A stretch of DNA of 21,774 nt from RYN-433 sp036558265 (GCA_036558265.1 DATBFY010000690.1:1-21774); one strand, 5' to 3'. Shown: positions 8,469 to 15,690, counted from the first letter of the stretch. Notes: generated by a model not told the origin, from the letters alone. Numbers and translations are program-made.

Positions 8469-9209
8469 CTACCCGCCCCGCAGCAACTCGTCGTAACTCT
8501 GCTCCAGCAGCTCGACCAGCCGCCGGGCCATCGCCTCCGCCCCCCGCGCCGGACCATCGATCGCCGGGTCGAACACCACCGGCGGCAGCCCGCACCGCCC
8601 CAGGTGATACCGCATCAGCAGCCGGCTTAGGATCCCGTTGAACCCCGGGACCAATGGGTCGGTGAGTAGCCTCACATGCGTCTGCGCGATCTCCTGGAGC
8701 GCGGCGGGGAGGCGCAGTTGGGGGGAGTTGACCCGCCGAACCACCTCTTCAACCCGCGCCAACCGGGGCTGATCCAGTCCCGTCATGGAGAGTCCCGCGC
8801 TGACCCCCACGTACCACCTGACGACCCCGTCGGCGACGAGCGGGAGGTTTGCATGCAGGTCGTTCTCGACCCGATGCAGGATGGCCGCGTGGTTCCGCAG
8901 ACGCTGCGCCTGCCGCGAGCGGAGCGCCGGGCGCTCGCCGGCGGCCGGCGGGGCCAGTGCCTCGCGCACCTCTTGTGCGCCCACGTCCAGGCCTTCCATG
9001 CGAAAACTGACCCAGGTTGCCCGGACGTAGTATTCGTCCGGCAGGGGGGGCAAATCGTCGCTGCGTTTGCGTTCGATCCGGCGGAGAAAGGCGGACCAGT
9101 CCTGCGGGGAAAGCGAACGCCCCCCGTTGTTCCCGCCGCGCCCGTGATGCGGGCTTGCGGCGGAACCAACGGGGGGCATCAGACCTTGACGGCGGCGGCG
9201 TGAGGGCAT
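8469..9209 (-). CDS. Degenerate Fic-domain-like protein (probable pseudoenzyme)
   Basis: A 246-residue protein with the layout of Fic (AMP-transferase) family proteins but a degraded active site. An inhibitory-type motif of the (S/T)xxxE(G/N) form appears as SFRMEG, Ser68 to Gly73. The helix leading into the core (LQEIAQTHVRLLTDP) and the stretch after it (SRLLMRYHLGRCGLPPVVF) match the Fic core surroundings closely. The core reads DPLVPGFNGILSRLL where the family has HPFxDGNGRxxRLL: the catalytic His is Asp184, the metal-binding acid is Pro188, the first Arg is Ile193, and one residue is inserted. The start at 9209 has AGGA upstream. It lies in tandem just before the sensor kinase gene (short gap), so co-transcription is likely. 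Assignment rests on motif recognition only; an unrelated helical fold is possible. Confidence 0.7.
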   Translation of the reverse strand: MPSRRRRQGLMPPVGSAASPHHGRGGNNGGRSLSPQDWSAFLRRIERKRSDDLPPLPDEYYVRATWVSFRMEGLDVGAQEVREALAPPAAGERPALRSRQAQRLRNHAAILHRVENDLHANLPLVADGVVRWYVGVSAGLSMTGLDQPRLARVEEVVRRVNSPQLRLPAALQEIAQTHVRLLTDPLVPGFNGILSRLLMRYHLGRCGLPPVVFDPAIDGPARGAEAMARRLVELLEQSYDELLRGG

Positions 9210-9264
9210 GGTGCGTCCTGCGAGGCTTGTGGACGGTCCCTTTGCCCAACACGGTCGCGCTGTC

Positions 9265-10746
9265 TCAGGCGTGCGAAACCTTGGTTTGCGTACCGGTGAT
9301 CGCGCTGCCCAGTGAGCCGCTCGACCCGCCGTCCAGCACGGTGCCGCCGAACTCCTCTTCCAGGTTGTAGCCGCGCTCGCCGTGCTGCGTGATGTCCAGT
9401 CCGTCGAACTCTTCGGACTCGCTGACCCGCAGGCCGCAGACCACGTCCGTGATCTTGAGCAGGATGAACGACCCGACGATCGCCAGCACCCAGGAGATCA
9501 CCGTGGCCACCGCCTGGTTACCGAGCTGCTTGCCGCCGAAGAAGATGCCGTTCATGGCGGAATCCGGCACCGAAGGGTTGAAGAACTGCTGGGCGAAGCA
9601 CCCGGTCAAGAGGGCACCGATCGTCCCGCCGATGCCGTGGACGCCGAACGCGTCGAGCGAATCGTCGTAACCCAGGGCGTGCTTGAGGCTGGTGGCCGCG
9701 AAGAAGCAGACCACGCCGCCGACGGCGCCCATGATCAGGGCGGACATCGGCCCGACGAACCCGCTCGCCGGGGTGATCACGACCAGGCCCGCGACCGCGC
9801 CCGAGATGGCGCCCAGCACGGTGGGCTTACCGGTCTTGAGCCACTCGGCGAACATCCAGCCCAGTGCGGCGGCGGCGGCGGCGAAGTGGGTCGCGACGAA
9901 CGCGCTGCTCGCGCCCCCGCCGGCCGACAACGCGCTGCCACCGTTGAACCCGAACCAGCCGACCCACAGCAGGGCCGCGCCGATCACGCTGATCACCACG
10001 CTGTGCGGCGCCATCGGGATCTTCCCGTAACCGCGGCGCTTGCCCATGACCAACGCGCAGATCAATGCCGACACGCCCGACGAGATGTGCACGACCGTCC
10101 CGCCCGCGAAGTCCAACGCGGGGAACTTCAGGCTTCCGCCCGGCTGCATGGCGAAGTTAAAGAGGCCGCCCTTGCCCCAGACCATGTGCGCCAGCGGGCA
10201 GTAGACGACCAGCAGCCAGAGCACGGAGAAGAGGAGCATCGCGCTGAACTTCATCCGCTCGGCGTAGGCGCCGCAGATCAGGCCCGGCGTGATCACCGCG
10301 AACATGCACTGGTAGACCATGAACGTGCTGAACGGGATGGTCGGCGCGTACTCCGACGGGAACATCCACACGTTCTTCATGAACGCGAAGTGCAACCCGC
10401 CGAAGAACGGGTTGCCCGCGTCGAACGCGATGCTGAATCCGACGATCGCCCAGACGACCGAAACGATCGCCATCAGGATGAAGCTCTGCATCATCGTCGC
10501 CAGGACGTTCTTGCGCCGCACCAGGCCGCTGTAAAACAGCGCCAATCCCGGCCCGGTCATCATCAGCACCAGGGCGGCGCTGGTCAGCATCCAGGCGGTG
10601 TCGCCGCTGTTGACCTTGTCGGTATTCGAGTCGATCGCGACAGGCGCGGTCGGATCGGCGAAGGCGGACGACCCGCCCCACAGAATCATTCCGAGTAACA
10701 GACATCCGAGCAGCGTCCGGCGGGACGCCAACAGATTGCGGAGCAT
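9265..10746 (-). CDS. amtB: Ammonium transporter AmtB
   Basis: Inner-membrane ammonium channel of the Amt/MEP/Rh family, 493 residues including a cleavable signal peptide (about 1-30, ending SSAFA). The pore twin histidines are His187 (CPLAHMVWGKGG) and His370 (FGVHGIGGTIG). Family signatures DFAGGTVVHISSGVSALI and WVGWFGFNGGSA are intact, and about eleven hydrophobic helices can be counted. The C-terminal cytoplasmic tail keeps GLDITQHGERGY, the segment that contacts PII proteins. AGAGGA stands 8-9 bases before ATG 10746. The PII gene glnK lies 155 bases upstream on the same strand, the classical glnK-amtB arrangement, so nitrogen control is expected. Nothing is missing. Confidence 0.98.
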   Translation of the reverse strand: MLRNLLASRRTLLGCLLLGMILWGGSSAFADPTAPVAIDSNTDKVNSGDTAWMLTSAALVLMMTGPGLALFYSGLVRRKNVLATMMQSFILMAIVSVVWAIVGFSIAFDAGNPFFGGLHFAFMKNVWMFPSEYAPTIPFSTFMVYQCMFAVITPGLICGAYAERMKFSAMLLFSVLWLLVVYCPLAHMVWGKGGLFNFAMQPGGSLKFPALDFAGGTVVHISSGVSALICALVMGKRRGYGKIPMAPHSVVISVIGAALLWVGWFGFNGGSALSAGGGASSAFVATHFAAAAAALGWMFAEWLKTGKPTVLGAISGAVAGLVVITPASGFVGPMSALIMGAVGGVVCFFAATSLKHALGYDDSLDAFGVHGIGGTIGALLTGCFAQQFFNPSVPDSAMNGIFFGGKQLGNQAVATVISWVLAIVGSFILLKITDVVCGLRVSESEEFDGLDITQHGERGYNLEEEFGGTVLDGGSSGSLGSAITGTQTKVSHA

Positions 10747-10876
10747 GGTCGCATTCCTCTCTGCTCGCCGCGCCGCGCGGATCGGCGGCGGTGTCGCGGC
10801 GAAGACAATGAATTCCGTAATGGCCTGGGGCCCACGCCCGGCCGAGCATTCCAGATCAATGTTTCTCGTTCACGCA

Positions 10877-10895
10877 CGCGCGAGTGTGTCGCGCG
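10877..10895 (-). terminator. GC-rich hairpin between glnK and amtB
   Basis: CGCGCGA and TCGCGCG form a 7-base-pair stem with a GTGTG loop, starting 7 bases after the glnK stop on the minus strand. There is no following T-run, so it may be a partial attenuator or an mRNA-stabilising hairpin within the glnK-amtB transcript rather than a strong terminator. Confidence 0.35.
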
Positions 10896-10901
10896 AACGC
10901 G

Positions 10902-11240
10902 TCACAGCGCCTGTTCGTTCTTCTCGCCCGTGCGGATGCGGACGACCTCGGCGATCGGGTAGACGAAGATCTTCCCGTCACCCACCTCTCCCGTCCGCGC
11001 CGCCTCGACGATCTCGCTGACCGCCTTGGCCGACTCCTCGCTCTTCACGCAGATCTTGAGCAGAACCTTGGGCACGAAGCCCACGTCCATCTTGGCGCCG
11101 CGATACCGTTCGGTATGCCCCATCTGGCGGCCGAATCCTTTGCACTCGACCGCGGTGACGCCGAGAATGCCCAGCTTGGCCAAGGCGGTCTTGACGGCGT
11201 CAAGCTTGTGCGGCTTGATCACGGCTTCGATCATCTGCAT
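10902..11240 (-). CDS. glnK: Nitrogen regulatory protein PII (GlnK/GlnB)
   Basis: PII signal protein of 112 residues, the full family length. It senses ATP/ADP and 2-oxoglutarate and would bind the AmtB encoded next to it. Visible signatures are the N-terminus MQMIEAVIKPHKLDAVK, the T-loop GFGRQMGHTERYRGAKMDVGFVPK, the B-loop TGEVGDGKIFVYP and the C-loop RIRTGE. Tyr46 and Gln39 (2-oxoglutarate ligand in the family) are kept. Position 51, the uridylylated Tyr of Escherichia coli GlnB/GlnK, is Met51 here, so control by GlnD at that site is not possible. AGGAG lies about 9 bases before the start. A sigma-54-like promoter is present about 100 bases upstream. The name glnK rather than glnB follows from the amtB neighbour. 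Confidence 0.97.
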   Translation of the reverse strand: MQMIEAVIKPHKLDAVKTALAKLGILGVTAVECKGFGRQMGHTERYRGAKMDVGFVPKVLLKICVKSEESAKAVSEIVEAARTGEVGDGKIFVYPIAEVVRIRTGEKNEQAL

Positions 11241-11343
11241 GTCGAACTCCTGGAGCAGGTGTGTTGTGAAAGGCGCGAGCCCGGTGGCACTTGCCGCGCG
11301 GCCCTGCGAGATGCGTGTGTGGGCCGCACGTTGCGAGTCCTAG

Positions 11344-11359
11344 AACAAGGTTCGTGCCA
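11344..11359 (-). promoter_or_regulatory. Candidate sigma-54 promoter for glnK-amtB
   Basis: On the minus strand the sequence is TGGCACGAACCTTGTT, against the consensus TGGCACG-N4-TTGCW. Only the C of the -12 GC differs. It would start transcription near 11334, giving a leader of about 94 bases before glnK. Placement ahead of a nitrogen operon supports it. Confidence 0.5.
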
Positions 11360-11508
11360 TCGCCGTCACCGGCACCGAACTGTTCCGGAATCCCCTGTTT
11401 TGGGCGGTTTTGGGCAACGGCGAGCGCCGACCGGCGTCCACCCGGTCAGGAGGTGCTTGCCTATTGCGTGTGCAATGCCGCGCCGCGCGGGAGAATCTGC
11501 CCAGCAAA

Positions 11509-11904
11509 TCAGCGGCTGACTTCTTCCAGGACGTGTTCGGCAACGAAGATGGGGACGACGGTCGCGATACCCAGGGCGATCGCATCGCTGGGCCGGCTGT
11601 CGACCTCTAACACCTTGCCGTTCTGGCGGATATGGATGCGGGCGAAGAACGTGTGGGCCTGTAGATCGTTGATCTCGATGCGGTCGATCTGACCCCCCAT
11701 CGACTCGATCACGCTCGCTAAGAGGTCATGGGTCAGCGGCCGGGGCGTGGGAATCCCCTTGAGGCGACGATCGATCGCGTAGGCCTCAGAGCTGCCAATC
11801 ACGATCGGAAACTTGCGCTCGCCGTCGACTTCCTTGAGGACGATGATCTGCTGGTCCTGCATTTCACTGATGATGATCTTGTGCAGTTCCATTTGAACCG
11901 ACAT
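11509..11904 (-). CDS. Bifunctional nuclease family protein (DUF151/BFN)
   Basis: A 131-residue protein of the BFN/DUF151 family, named after a plant protein reported to act on RNA and DNA; the bacterial role is uncertain. Typical segments are FPIVIGSSEAYAIDRRLKG, the TPRPLTHDLL stretch after it, and the strongly conserved VDSRPSDAIALGI near the C-terminus. Length matches the single-domain form. GAGGAG lies about 11 bases before ATG 11904; ATG 11892 is an alternative without a ribosome site. It stands alone, 268 bases before glnK on the same strand and divergent from the ABC transporter operon. Confidence 0.93.
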   Translation of the reverse strand: MSVQMELHKIIISEMQDQQIIVLKEVDGERKFPIVIGSSEAYAIDRRLKGIPTPRPLTHDLLASVIESMGGQIDRIEINDLQAHTFFARIHIRQNGKVLEVDSRPSDAIALGIATVVPIFVAEHVLEEVSR

Positions 11905-11948
11905 CGCGACGGCGCTCCTCGAGCCCGTTCCAGCAGGGGGCTGAACTA

Positions 11949-11977
11949 AAAGTAGAAGTGTGTCAAAGGGGTGTCAA
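11949..11977 (-). promoter_or_regulatory. Candidate sigma-70 promoter of the BFN gene
   Basis: A perfect TTGACA (minus strand, 11972-11977) is followed after 17 bases by TACTTT (11949-11954). A second TTGACA lies 11 bases further on (11961-11966). Its place about 45 bases before the BFN start is suitable, but the -10 match is poor. Confidence 0.35.
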
Positions 11978-12049
11978 GCGGAAAAGACAAGTGACGTTGG
12001 CATAAGGGATTGAGGCAATATCACCGCGGACGGTTGAGGACCTCTGACA

Positions 12050-12088
12050 TTGTGAAGAATATCACAAAATTTGTGAAGATTATCACAA
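12050..12088. promoter_or_regulatory. Two tandem CRP/FNR-type palindromes, TTGTGA-N6-TCACAA
   Basis: Site 1 (12050-12067) and site 2 (12071-12088) both have the arms TTGTGA and TCACAA with a six-base spacer (AGAATA and AGATTA). Their centres are 21 bases apart, two helical turns. The arms contain the TGTGA-N6-TCACA consensus of CRP-family regulators. They sit directly before the ABC transporter operon and in the divergent gap with the BFN gene. The recognising protein is not encoded in the window. Confidence 0.7.
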
Positions 12089-12098
12089 TGTCGAGGTC

Positions 12099-12104
12099 TA
12101 TAAT
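12099..12104 (+). promoter_or_regulatory. TATAAT, possible -10 box of the transporter operon
   Basis: A perfect TATAAT lies 11 bases after the second palindrome. No convincing -35 was found at 16-18 bases. If used, transcription would start near 12111 and translation would have to begin at ATG 12118, giving a very short leader. It overlaps the alternative start ATG 12103, so only one of the two can be right. Confidence 0.3.
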
Positions 12105-13422
12105 GCCCAACTCACCCATGAAACGACCCGCGCGAATCAGCACGCCACTGCTGCTCTGGAGCGGCCTGGCGATCCTCCTGCTCGCGGGCATCGCGTACGC
12201 GGCGCGGACGCTGGCGCTGCCGCGCGTGCAGGTGACCCGTCCGGTGCGCGGCCCGGTCGTGCAGGCGTTTTACGCAACCGGGACGGTCGCGCCCGAGCGC
12301 GAATACGCGGTGCGCTCGAACGTTGCGGGAATCCTCTTCCTCGAAGCGGGCATCGACAAGGGCGTCGCCGTCATCAAGGACCAACTCCTCGGACGCGTCG
12401 TCTCCGACGACCTGGAGAAGAAGCTCAAGCAGGCCCAGGCCGAGCTGAAGGAAAAGCAGCAGCGCGCCGACGAGAAGACCTCGCCGGTCCTGCAGGAATA
12501 CGACAAGCGCGAGCAGGCGCTGACCGCCATCCACGACATCGCCGAGCGCGAATATAAGCGATTGTTGCAATTGTCGGAATCGAACAACGCCCAGGTCGTC
12601 GAGATCGAACGCGCGCTCGACCGCATCAAGACCGTCTGGAGCGAGCTGGAGGTCGTCAAGGCCCAGCGGGCGACCAAGCGCCTCGAGCTTCAGAAGGACC
12701 TGGAGATGGCGCAGTCCGCCTACGGGATCGCCAAGTGGAACATCGACCAGCAGGAGATCAAGGCCCCGATCGACGGCGTGATCCTGGACTGGCCCGTTCC
12801 CAACCGGACGCGCGTCGCGATCAACGACGACATCCTCACCATGGCCGACGTCCGCCCCGAGAAGCTCGTGATGCGCGCCGCCGTGGACGAGGAGGACAAG
12901 AACAAGCTTCACGTCGGGCAGACCGTCAAGATGACGCTCTACGCGTTCGAGGACGACAAGTTCCTCGGCCGCGTGAAGACGATCTATCCCAAGGCCGACC
13001 CGCAGCGGCGGACGTTCGAGGTGGACGTCGAGATCGAGCATCGCGCCTTCGGCACGACGACCGCCCCGACCGCCACGACGCGGCCGGATCTTTACGCCCG
13101 CTTCGCCCCGGGTCTGACCGGCGAACTGGCCTTCGTCGAGCAGTCCAAGGACGAGGCGACCATCCTGCCGCGTCAGGCGCTCCAGGGCGACTGGTTCTAC
13201 GTCGTGCGCGACGGCCGGATCGACCGCATCCCCGCCCAGGCGGGCGTGCGCAACGTCACCCGCGTCGAAGTCCTGGGCGGTGTGCCGACCGATGCGCTGG
13301 TCCTGATCAGCCCGATCGGCAAGATGGAGCCCGGCCAGGCCGTCCGCACGCAGTTCATCGACCCGCGCGTCGCGGCGGACCTGAACAAGCCCAACACCGA
13401 GATCTTCCGCGGCGGCTTCTAG
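12103..13422 (+). CDS. Membrane-fusion protein of an ABC exporter (HlyD/MacA-like)
   Basis: Periplasmic adaptor for the permease/ATPase pair encoded after it. From ATG 12103 it has 439 residues; GAGG stands 6 bases upstream, while ATG 12088 and 12118 are also in frame and the frame is open back to TTG 12010. The order is an N-terminal anchor (LLLWSGLAILLLAGIAYAA, about 14-34), a first lipoyl half (SNVAGILFLEAGIDKGVAV), a long Lys/Glu/Gln-rich coiled coil (about 95-205), a second half (IKAPIDGVILDW), a beta-barrel and a C-terminal part ending NTEIFRGGF. A short Thr/Ala/Pro insertion (TTTAPTATTRP) lies in the barrel region. The substrate may be a lipid, lipoprotein, peptide or drug; sequence alone does not decide. 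Confidence 0.9.
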   Translation: MPNSPMKRPARISTPLLLWSGLAILLLAGIAYAARTLALPRVQVTRPVRGPVVQAFYATGTVAPEREYAVRSNVAGILFLEAGIDKGVAVIKDQLLGRVVSDDLEKKLKQAQAELKEKQQRADEKTSPVLQEYDKREQALTAIHDIAEREYKRLLQLSESNNAQVVEIERALDRIKTVWSELEVVKAQRATKRLELQKDLEMAQSAYGIAKWNIDQQEIKAPIDGVILDWPVPNRTRVAINDDILTMADVRPEKLVMRAAVDEEDKNKLHVGQTVKMTLYAFEDDKFLGRVKTIYPKADPQRRTFEVDVEIEHRAFGTTTAPTATTRPDLYARFAPGLTGELAFVEQSKDEATILPRQALQGDWFYVVRDGRIDRIPAQAGVRNVTRVEVLGGVPTDALVLISPIGKMEPGQAVRTQFIDPRVAADLNKPNTEIFRGGF

Positions 13423-13426
13423 CGTT

Positions 13427-13461
13427 TACCGCCGACTGCCCACTGTTTATTGCCCATTGCG
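13427..13461 (+). repeat. Five-unit degenerate heptamer array abutting a start codon
   Basis: Five consecutive 7-base units run from 13427 to 13461 and end directly before ATG 13462. The first is TACCGCC, the second GACTGCC and the last CATTGCG; the shared form is about NAYTGCC. The array takes up nearly the whole gap between two genes of the operon and leaves no room for a normal Shine-Dalgarno site. Confidence 0.6.
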
Positions 13462-14709
13462 ATGCGCTGGTTCATCTCCACCCGCTACTTCTTCTCGCAC
13501 AAGCGCCAGTCGCTGGTCTGCATCGCCGGCGTCACCATCTCCGTCACCATGTTCATCGCCATGCTCGCCATGATGAACGGCTTCACCGACAAGTTCATCT
13601 ACGAGACGGTGGAGTCCAGCGGCCACGTCACCGTCCACGACGAGCCGCGCGAACGCGACACGCAGATCCTCGAGCGCTTCACCAGAAGCCCCGACGCCCT
13701 CCTGGCGATCGAGCGAACCAAGCCTCGCGAGAACATCAAGCAGATCAAGAACCCCAGCGGGCTGATCGCCCAGTTGCGCCGAATGCCCGGCATCGTCGCC
13801 GCGGCACCCGAGGTCACCGGCGAGGCCATCGCCACCTACGGCACCAAGCACGTCAACATGCAGATCGTCGGCATCGAGCCCGAGCAGCAGCAGCGGGTCA
13901 CCACGATCGGCGACGACCTCAAGGAGGGCGATTTCAAGCGCCTCCGCACCACCGCTGACGGCGTCGTCATCGGCTCGGGCCTTCAGAAGGTCCTGGGCGC
14001 CAAGCTCGATGACACGGTAGTACTCACCAGCAACACCGGCGGGCGAACCAGCGCGCGGATCGTCGGCATCTTCGAGACCGGCGTCACCCCGGTGGACTAC
14101 TCGCGCGCGTACATGCTCGTGAACAGCGCCCAGACCCTCCTGGACAAGAAGAACGTGATCAACCGCATCGTCCTCCGCACGGATGATTACACGCAGGCCG
14201 AGGCCTACGCCGCACAGATCGAATCCATCTGCGGTTACCGCACCGAATCCTGGCAGGAGGCCAGCGCCAACTTCCTCAAGATCTTCAAGGTGCAGACCGT
14301 CATCACCTACGTGATCACGGGGGCGCTCCTGATCGTCGCCGCGTTCGGCGTGCTCAACATCCTGATCATGGCGGTGTTGGAACGCGTCAACGACATCGCG
14401 ATCCTCAAATCGTTCGGCTTCTCGCGCTCGGACATCACGCTGGTCTACATCTGCCAGGGCCTGGTGATCGGGCTGATCGGCGCGACCACCGGCGTGATCA
14501 GCGGGAAGCTCGTCGTCGAGGGATTGAGGCGCCTGCCGATCAAGGTCGAAGGCCTGGTCAAGTCCGAGGGGCTGATGATGAGCGAGAACGCCGGCATGTA
14601 CATCCAGGCCTTCTGCGCCTCGATCGCGATCGTGATCCTGGCTGCCATGTATCCCGCCCGCCGCGCCGCCAAGTACGACCCCGTGGAGGTGATCCGTGGC
14701 GCCCACTGA
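13462..14709 (+). CDS. ABC transporter permease, LolC/LolE-MacB-like (FtsX family)
   Basis: Integral-membrane permease of about 415 residues. The N-terminus RWFISTRYFFSHKRQSL followed by one hydrophobic helix and AMMNGF resembles LolC/LolE. A large extracytoplasmic domain (about 45-270) is followed by three helices near 280-303, 325-348 and 380-403, the FtsX-type arrangement. The protein ends in DPVEVIRGAH, the usual C-terminal motif for this family. ATG 13462 is chosen; a TTG at 13450 is in frame but lacks support. It lies 39 bases after the membrane-fusion gene and overlaps the ATPase gene by 14 bases. Together the three form a complete exporter. It could handle lipoproteins, as LolCDE does, or other amphiphiles, as MacB does. 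Confidence 0.93.
   Translation: MRWFISTRYFFSHKRQSLVCIAGVTISVTMFIAMLAMMNGFTDKFIYETVESSGHVTVHDEPRERDTQILERFTRSPDALLAIERTKPRENIKQIKNPSGLIAQLRRMPGIVAAAPEVTGEAIATYGTKHVNMQIVGIEPEQQQRVTTIGDDLKEGDFKRLRTTADGVVIGSGLQKVLGAKLDDTVVLTSNTGGRTSARIVGIFETGVTPVDYSRAYMLVNSAQTLLDKKNVINRIVLRTDDYTQAEAYAAQIESICGYRTESWQEASANFLKIFKVQTVITYVITGALLIVAAFGVLNILIMAVLERVNDIAILKSFGFSRSDITLVYICQGLVIGLIGATTGVISGKLVVEGLRRLPIKVEGLVKSEGLMMSENAGMYIQAFCASIAIVILAAMYPARRAAKYDPVEVIRGAH
14685..14695 (+). promoter_or_regulatory. Full-length Shine-Dalgarno, GGAGGTGATCC
   Basis: Eleven bases match the complement of the conserved 16S rRNA 3' end (GGATCACCTCC) completely. They stand directly before the GTG start at 14696, inside the codons for the permease C-terminal motif PVEVIR. 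This site decides the GTG start and implies efficient re-initiation at the overlap. Confidence 0.8.
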
Positions 14710-15496
14710 CCTGCCCCAGGCCACCCCCGCGCCGTTTAGCCGGCCCGCTCGCGGGCCGAGTCCGAAGACCGCCCCCGCCCTCCTCGAGGCCCGCAACGTC
14801 CATCGCGTCCTGGGCAGCGGTGACGCCGCCAACGACGTCCTCAAGGGCGTCAACCTCGCGGTCCACCGCAACGAGTACGTCTCGATCGTCGGCGCCAGCG
14901 GGTCGGGCAAGAGCACGCTGCTCTACCTCCTCGGCGGACTCGATCGCCCCTCACGTCGCGACGCCGCGGGCACCCCCTTCGATCCGCCAAGCCGCGTGCT
15001 GATCGACGGCCAGGACACCGCCACGCTCAACGACACGGACCTGGCGCTGGTGCGCAACGAGAAGATCGGCTTCGTCTTCCAGTTCCACTACCTGCTTAAG
15101 GAATTCACCGCCCAGGAAAACGTCGCGCTGCCGATGCTCAAGCTCAACCGGATCGCAAAGTCGCAGGCCATGGACCGCGCCGCCATGCTCCTCAAGCGCT
15201 TCGGCCTGGCGGACAAGCTCAAGCGGCGGGCGAACCGGTTATCGGGCGGCGAACAGCAGCGCGTCGCCATCGCCCGCGCCCTGGCGAACGAGCCCGCGGT
15301 CGTCCTGGCCGATGAGCCCACCGGGAACCTCGACCGCAAGAACAGCGAGATCGTCGCCGACCTCTTCGCCCAGCTCGCCGCAGGGGGGCAGACCATCGTC
15401 ATGGTCACCCACGACAACGCCTTCGCGGAACGCGCCCGTCGGATGGTCACCATGGAAGACGGAACCGTGATCCGCGATACCGTCACACTTGGGTGA
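14696..15496 (+). CDS. ABC transporter ATP-binding protein, LolD/MacB-type
   Basis: Cytoplasmic ATPase of 266 residues powering the preceding permease. Walker A GASGSGKST (66-74), Q-loop FVFQFHYLL, signature LSGGEQQRVAIARAL, Walker B VVLADEPTGNLD and switch VTHD are all intact. The SGGEQQRVAIARAL plus DEPTGNLD combination is characteristic of the LolD/MacB/FtsE group. The first 28 or so residues are a Pro/Ala-rich extension, and an insertion of about 15 residues after GGLDRPS (SRRDAAGTPFDPPSR) precedes the expected Gly-rich turn. GTG start with a perfect ribosome site. It ends the three-gene transporter unit; hairpins follow. Confidence 0.95.
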   Translation: MAPTDLPQATPAPFSRPARGPSPKTAPALLEARNVHRVLGSGDAANDVLKGVNLAVHRNEYVSIVGASGSGKSTLLYLLGGLDRPSRRDAAGTPFDPPSRVLIDGQDTATLNDTDLALVRNEKIGFVFQFHYLLKEFTAQENVALPMLKLNRIAKSQAMDRAAMLLKRFGLADKLKRRANRLSGGEQQRVAIARALANEPAVVLADEPTGNLDRKNSEIVADLFAQLAAGGQTIVMVTHDNAFAERARRMVTMEDGTVIRDTVTLG

Positions 15497-15522
15497 ATCG
15501 TGCCATAGCAAGACCGGAACGC

Positions 15523-15540
15523 ACGCCGCGTTCGCGGCGT
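15523..15540 (+). terminator. Hairpin after the ABC transporter genes
   Basis: ACGCCGCG-TT-CGCGGCGT forms a strong stem 27 bases after the ATPase stop. The T-run (ATTTTC, near 15561) is about 20 bases away, so rho-independent termination is only possible. A second short palindrome, GGTCCGGACC, lies at 15545-15554. Confidence 0.45.
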
Positions 15541-15589
15541 CAATGGTCCGGACCGCGGCAATTTTCGCCGTTTGAGATGTGACCCCCCC

Positions 15590-15604
15590 GCGGATACCAT
15601 CCGC
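15590..15604 (+). other. Small hairpin in the gap before the glycosyltransferase gene
   Basis: GCGGAT-ACC-ATCCGC is a 6-base-pair perfect stem with a 3-base loop. Its function is unknown. Confidence 0.3.
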
Positions 15605-15690
15605 TGGCGCCCCGTGGAACAGGCCGCTAAATCTTCAGGACCGCCGCGGACCGGCCGATAATCCGAGAAGGGTCTTTACCGTCTCAATTT

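Noticed and set aside
11284..11294. TGGCACTTGCC on the plus strand as a second sigma-54 promoter
   Set aside because: The -24 and -12 parts are adjacent without the needed spacing of about 4 bases, and no plus-strand gene follows.
11466..11479. Small hairpin ATTGC-GTGT-GCAAT after the BFN gene
   Set aside because: Only 5 base pairs and no T-run; too weak to call a terminator.
12010..12102. TTG start at 12010 for the membrane-fusion protein
   Set aside because: It would place the two palindromes inside coding sequence and add a non-hydrophobic leader unlike the family. ATG 12103 or 12118 fits the membrane anchor better.
13447..14916. A 489-codon minus-strand open frame opposite the permease and ATPase genes
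   Set aside because: Asp/His/Gly-rich shadow translation; the plus-strand genes carry complete ABC motifs.
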